Assembly (NCBI GenBank): GCA_030638205.1
Contig: DAOWFB010000061.1
Span: forward strand, 1 to 9,549
Direction of reading: 5' to 3'
DNA: 9,549 bases
From: Thalassospiraceae bacterium
GTDB lineage: Bacteria > Pseudomonadota > Alphaproteobacteria > Rhodospirillales > Magnetovibrionaceae
The notes under the pieces are model-generated. The model ran no database searches. It was not told the origin of the DNA and saw only the letters and a list, made by a program, of their open reading frames with translations. Below are positions 6,233-9,549 of this stretch, in pieces. The position numbers and the translations under genes were made by a program. Within the stretch, counting starts at the first letter, position 1; each line of letters begins with the position of its first letter.

Positions 6233-7126
6233 TCAGCCGGACTTCTTCAAAACTAAAGTAAGCCAGCCATCAATGACAATTCGTTTTTCTAGATACAGCC
6301 CATGACGACGATGGGCATTTAGCACCATTTTTTCATCCCGAATTATTAATCCAGAAAGAATAGCCCTGCCGCCGGGCAATAATGCATTTGTTAAATCAGG
6401 TGCCATTACCGCTAATGGTCGGGCCAGAATGTTGGCAGTTATCAAATCAAACTTTTTTTGCGCCCGGTTTTTTAAATTGCCGCTTTTTAATGCCAGATAG
6501 CCGTTGCCTGCCCCGGTTTTTATATATGCGCCCAAACTGTTAAGCGATGCATTGGTGCGCGCCACAGCCACAGCCTTTTCATCTATGTCGCATGCCACCA
6601 CCGGAATGCGCCAAAGATTAGCCATGGCCAACGCCAAAATGCCAGACCCGGTGCCCATATCTAGAACGCGCTTTGGTTTTTTAGATTTAGCAATATCGCC
6701 AATGGCCAAAAGACAGCCTGCCGTGGTTGCATGAGAGCCCGTTCCAAAGGCAACGCTTTGGTCAATGCGTAATGCAATGGCAGATGCTGGCGAACTGCCA
6801 TCAACATGGGCGCCATAAATATAAAACCTGCCAATTGAAATTGGCGGGAACTGTTTAAGGTTTTCCGCTACCCAGTCACGGTCTTTTATTTGTTCGACGG
6901 TTACATCGGGCGCGGTAATGCCCGCAACTTTTGCCGCACCTTTAATTGCCGCTGATAATAAACCTTCATCCGGCGGGGTGTCGGAATACCCTTCCATAAC
7001 CTGCATTTCGGCTTCATCGTCAACCGACCACAACAATGATTGCACAAATGGTTCCAGCGCATCTTCAAATACAGGTATTGCATTTTCAGGAATGGAAATA
7101 GCAACGCGGGTTAATGTGTTTTTCAT
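6233..7126 (-). CDS. prmA: Ribosomal protein L11 methyltransferase PrmA
   Basis: PrmA uses S-adenosylmethionine to methylate ribosomal protein L11 (in E. coli at the N-terminus and two lysines). This 297-residue protein is full length for the family. The N-terminal part (1-90) is the L11-recognition domain. A linker leads to AFGTGSHATT (126-135, the conserved PrmA AFGTGxHxTT motif). The methyltransferase core follows, with SAM-binding motif I VLDMGTGSG (154-162), an acidic CDID at 179-182, the NILARPL motif (232-238, corresponding to NIxAxxL), and LLPGGRAILSGL (249-260). Its ATG overlaps the uvrD TGA stop as ATGA, so translation is probably coupled to uvrD. No terminator hairpin is apparent after its stop, where it meets the tandem repeat and the convergent small gene. 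Confidence 0.95.
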   Translation of the reverse strand: MKNTLTRVAISIPENAIPVFEDALEPFVQSLLWSVDDEAEMQVMEGYSDTPPDEGLLSAAIKGAAKVAGITAPDVTVEQIKDRDWVAENLKQFPPISIGRFYIYGAHVDGSSPASAIALRIDQSVAFGTGSHATTAGCLLAIGDIAKSKKPKRVLDMGTGSGILALAMANLWRIPVVACDIDEKAVAVARTNASLNSLGAYIKTGAGNGYLALKSGNLKNRAQKKFDLITANILARPLAVMAPDLTNALLPGGRAILSGLIIRDEKMVLNAHRRHGLYLEKRIVIDGWLTLVLKKSG

Positions 7127-9342
7127 TCAGCCAGCTCAACAAAACTTGCCATTACTTTTTTGGGGCCAGCTTTTTCAAAATCAATTTCCAGCTTATCGCC
7201 TTCAAGTTCAGAAATGCGGCCATAGCCAAATTTTTGATGAAATACCCGCTGGCCGATTTTTAAATCACCTGCATCCGTTCCAACCTGATGATAGCTAATG
7301 CTTTCTCTTTGTTGGCCACTTCGCGCCCTTTGCCTTGGTGAGGAAAATTCTGAATAGCCGCCCGGCTCTTCCAAGTCATCCTCTAGTCCACGGTCCGTAT
7401 GTTCGTTGGGCAATTCATCAACAAACCGCGAAGGAAGGGCTGGTTTCCACTGCCCAAACAGCCTTCGTCGAGAGGCATAGGTAACAAGTGCGCGTTTTTT
7501 CGCCCGGGTTATGCCAACATAGGCCAAACGGCGCTCTTCCTCTAATCCTTCGGTTCCGGCTTCATCTAACGAACGCTGATGGGGGAATAAACCTTCTTCC
7601 CAGCCGGGCAAAAACACCGTGTCAAATTCCAACCCCTTGGCCGCATGTAGCGTCATTATGCTTAGTTTGTCGGTGCTTTTATTTTCTTCGTTTTCCATAA
7701 CTAATGAGACGTGTTCAAGAAAATTTTGCAAACTATCAAATTGTTCAAGCCCTACTACCATTTCTTTTAGGTTATCAACCCGCCCCGGGGCCTCAATAGA
7801 CTTATCTCTTTTCCAATGTTCAATTATTCCGCTTTCATTTATCACCATGTTGCATAGTTCGGCAGGCGGCAATTCAAGCGAGCTTGCCCGCCAACGGGAA
7901 AAATCGCTCATCAACAGGGCCAGAGCCTTTCTTGGGGTTGGGCGCAATTCATCAGAACTGATAAGCTCATCAACCGCCGCCGTAAGCGGTATGCCCCGCG
8001 CCCGTGCGTGAATATGAAGCGTCTGCATGGCAGCGTCGCCAATTCCACGTTTAGGAAAATTAACAACGCGCTCAAACGCAAGGTCATCATCGGGTTGTGA
8101 AATAATCCTTAAATAAGCAACCGCATCACGTATTTCCTTGCGTTCATAAAAACGCAGGCCGCCAATAACCTGATATGGAATACCAAGGGTTATTAAGCGT
8201 TCTTCAAATTCGCGGGTCTGGGCCGATGTTCGAACCAAAATTGCCATGGATGACAAGTTTTCTTTTTTACGGTGGCGAGATTCAATTTCGTCACCAACAA
8301 AACGGGCTTCAACTCCTGAATCAAAAACCCCGTGGACACGAACTTTTTCACCATCATTAACGTCGGTCCATAATGTTTTACCAAGACGGTCTTCGTTAAA
8401 TGAAATAAGCCCGGATGCCGCGCCTAAAATATGCGGGGTTGAACGATAATTACGTTCAAGCCGAACTATCCGAGCATTTGAAAAATCTTTTTCGAAACTA
8501 AGTATGTTTCCAACATCTGCGCCCCGCCACGAATAAATAGACTGGTCATCATCGCCGACACAACAAATATTGGCGTGGGTTTTAGCCAATAATTTTAACC
8601 ACATATATTGCGCCGCATTGGTGTCTTGGTATTCATCCACCATAATATAACGAAAACGATTTTGATATTCGGCCAGAATATCGGGATTTTTTTGCAACAC
8701 CTTGACCGCGTGCATCAACAAATCGCCAAAGTCGGCGGCATTAACCGCGCGTAAGCGCGATTGGTAATCTTTGTAAACATCTATCGCGTCACCACCAACC
8801 GCGTCCATTACCTCGCCCGGGGGAACTTCGTCCGGTTCAAGGGCGCGGTCTTTCCACCCCTGAATGGTGAAAAGAAAAGTCCTGGGCGGATTGCGCTTAA
8901 CATCCATTTCTCGCTCTAATAAAATTTGTTTTATCAGGCGCAGCTGATCGTCGGTGTCGATGATTGTGAAATTTGATTTCAAACCCACAAGTTCGGCATT
9001 GCGCCTGAGCATCCGTGCGCAAAGGGCATGAAAAGTACCGACCCACCAACCCTCAACCGAGGTGCCGAGCACGCCAGCGACACGTTCTTGCATTTCACGC
9101 GCCGCCTTGTTGGTAAAGGTAACCGCCAGCATTTCACCGGGGCGAGCTTTTCTTTCCATTAATATATGGGCGAGCCGGGTGGTCAGCACACGGGTCTTGC
9201 CGGTTCCGGCGCCAGCCAGCACCAGCACCGGGCCGTCAATGTTTTCTACCGCTTCAAGCTGGCTTTCATTTAGACCCTCAAGATGTCTGGCAGTGGTAGT
9301 CGCTGGCTCTGGGGTATCTGTTATTTCAAATGGATCGCTCAT
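7123..9342 (-). CDS. uvrD: UvrD/PcrA-type superfamily 1 DNA helicase
   Basis: This is a 739-residue ATP-dependent 3'-5' DNA helicase for nucleotide excision and mismatch repair. All SF1A motifs are present: Q motif LNESQLEAV (24-32), Walker A AGAGTGKT (43-50), Ia TFTNKAAREM (75-84), Walker B VDEYQDTN (235-242), III VGDDDQSIYSWRGAD (262-276), IV LERNYRS (295-301), V TLHAAKGLEFD (564-574) followed by GWEEGLFPH, and VI RRLAYVGITRAKK (604-616). The C-terminal linker (about 640-690) is charged. Residues 695-737 (GQRVFHQKFGYGRI...) form the Tudor-like domain found in UvrD and PcrA, which contacts RNA polymerase. I chose ATG 9342 (MSDPFEITD) over an in-frame ATG at 9381, because the extra 13 residues do not look family-like and neither has a strong ribosome binding site. 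It is followed by prmA with a four-base overlap. Confidence 0.95.
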   Translation of the reverse strand: MSDPFEITDTPEPATTTARHLEGLNESQLEAVENIDGPVLVLAGAGTGKTRVLTTRLAHILMERKARPGEMLAVTFTNKAAREMQERVAGVLGTSVEGWWVGTFHALCARMLRRNAELVGLKSNFTIIDTDDQLRLIKQILLEREMDVKRNPPRTFLFTIQGWKDRALEPDEVPPGEVMDAVGGDAIDVYKDYQSRLRAVNAADFGDLLMHAVKVLQKNPDILAEYQNRFRYIMVDEYQDTNAAQYMWLKLLAKTHANICCVGDDDQSIYSWRGADVGNILSFEKDFSNARIVRLERNYRSTPHILGAASGLISFNEDRLGKTLWTDVNDGEKVRVHGVFDSGVEARFVGDEIESRHRKKENLSSMAILVRTSAQTREFEERLITLGIPYQVIGGLRFYERKEIRDAVAYLRIISQPDDDLAFERVVNFPKRGIGDAAMQTLHIHARARGIPLTAAVDELISSDELRPTPRKALALLMSDFSRWRASSLELPPAELCNMVINESGIIEHWKRDKSIEAPGRVDNLKEMVVGLEQFDSLQNFLEHVSLVMENEENKSTDKLSIMTLHAAKGLEFDTVFLPGWEEGLFPHQRSLDEAGTEGLEEERRLAYVGITRAKKRALVTYASRRRLFGQWKPALPSRFVDELPNEHTDRGLEDDLEEPGGYSEFSSPRQRARSGQQRESISYHQVGTDAGDLKIGQRVFHQKFGYGRISELEGDKLEIDFEKAGPKKVMASFVELAE

Positions 9343-9401
9343 TATGCCGCCATATATAGCATGACTGTTTATCCAGACCATAAAAATTGAACCGGAGGTG
9401 C

Positions 9402-9549
9402 TTAAACATCGTGTTCTTCGTGGCGGCTATCAAGCAATGCGCGGTTGTATGCAGCAATAACGTGGCGTTCATCGACCACACCTTCCATATGCATGGTGGT
9501 GCTATCGGTTACAACCGCAATAAGCGATTCGCCCACATCATTCATAACC
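9402..9549 (-). CDS. C-terminal fragment of a CBS-domain protein, probably a ClC-type chloride channel (gene runs off the window)
   Basis: The last 48 residues of a minus-strand gene are visible, ending at TAA (9402-9404). The sequence VGESLIAVVTD...MEGVVDERHVIAAYNRALLDSR resembles the end of a CBS domain: a hydrophobic strand, then a second strand GVVDERHV leading into a helix. The AYNRALL tail followed by charged residues is what I recall from bacterial ClC chloride channels that carry C-terminal CBS domains. The membrane part would lie outside the window. The stop is 59 bases before the chosen uvrD start, in the same direction, so it may be in the same operon. The CBS assignment is fairly secure; the channel assignment is an inference from the tail. 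Confidence 0.6.
   Translation of the reverse strand, partial: VMNDVGESLIAVVTDSTTMHMEGVVDERHVIAAYNRALLDSRHEEHDV

Noticed and set aside
6918..7298. Plus-strand open frame of 126 codons across the prmA/uvrD junction
   Set aside because: It is antisense to two well-recognised genes, is low in complexity and has no motifs.
9394..9549. GGAGG followed by an open plus-strand frame from GTG 9411 to the window end
   Set aside because: The codons are exactly antisense to the minus-strand CBS-domain frame, which has a coherent protein sequence and codon use like its neighbours. The plus frame is most likely its shadow, and the GGAGG falls just after the minus-strand stop by chance.
9402..9549. Dicarboxylate/amino acid:cation symporter C-terminus
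   Set aside because: MNDVGES faintly resembles the symporter NVxGDS motif, but the following GVVDERHV...AYNRALL pattern fits a CBS domain with a ClC-type tail much better.

Overview
The window is a compact, fully bacterial stretch with ten gene bodies and no gene-free interval longer than about 110 bases. The organism looks like a Gram-negative proteobacterium. My best guess is an alphaproteobacterium of moderate, slightly A+T-rich composition. The reasons are the tight uvrD-prmA pair, a CBS-tailed chloride-channel-like gene beside it, a GT25 (lipooligosaccharide-type) glycosyltransferase, and a MurL/MurD2 pair, which is known from proteobacteria such as Xanthomonas. This placement rests on family knowledge, not on a search.

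Left part (1-2501, plus strand): the 3' part of murL overlaps murD2 by 17 bases. Together they form the alternative route for placing D-glutamate in peptidoglycan. MurD2 ligates L-glutamate onto UDP-MurNAc-L-Ala, and MurL then epimerises the terminal L-Glu to D-Glu using ATP. This replaces the usual glutamate racemase (MurI) plus MurD. It is the most noteworthy biology in the window.

Next, on the minus strand and convergent with only five bases between stop codons, is a DUF1445/UPF0317 protein (2507-3292), a family linked to D-glutamate cyclase and 5-oxoproline metabolism. Its position beside a D-Glu-making pair is suggestive but unproven.

Middle part (3402-6180, plus strand): a GT25 glycosyltransferase, a single-domain rhodanese, an AzlC/AzlD branched-chain amino acid exporter pair (azlD starts at TTG directly after the azlC stop), and a small membrane-anchored coiled-coil protein of unknown function. 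That last gene ends inside a 12-bp tandem repeat in which each full copy carries another in-frame stop codon.

Right part (minus strand, 6233-9549): a probable ClC-type chloride channel with a CBS domain (only its C-terminus is visible), then uvrD, then prmA. The uvrD stop and prmA start overlap as ATGA, so the two are probably co-transcribed and translationally coupled.

No tRNA, rRNA, CRISPR array, insertion sequence, prophage or convincing rho-independent terminator was seen.
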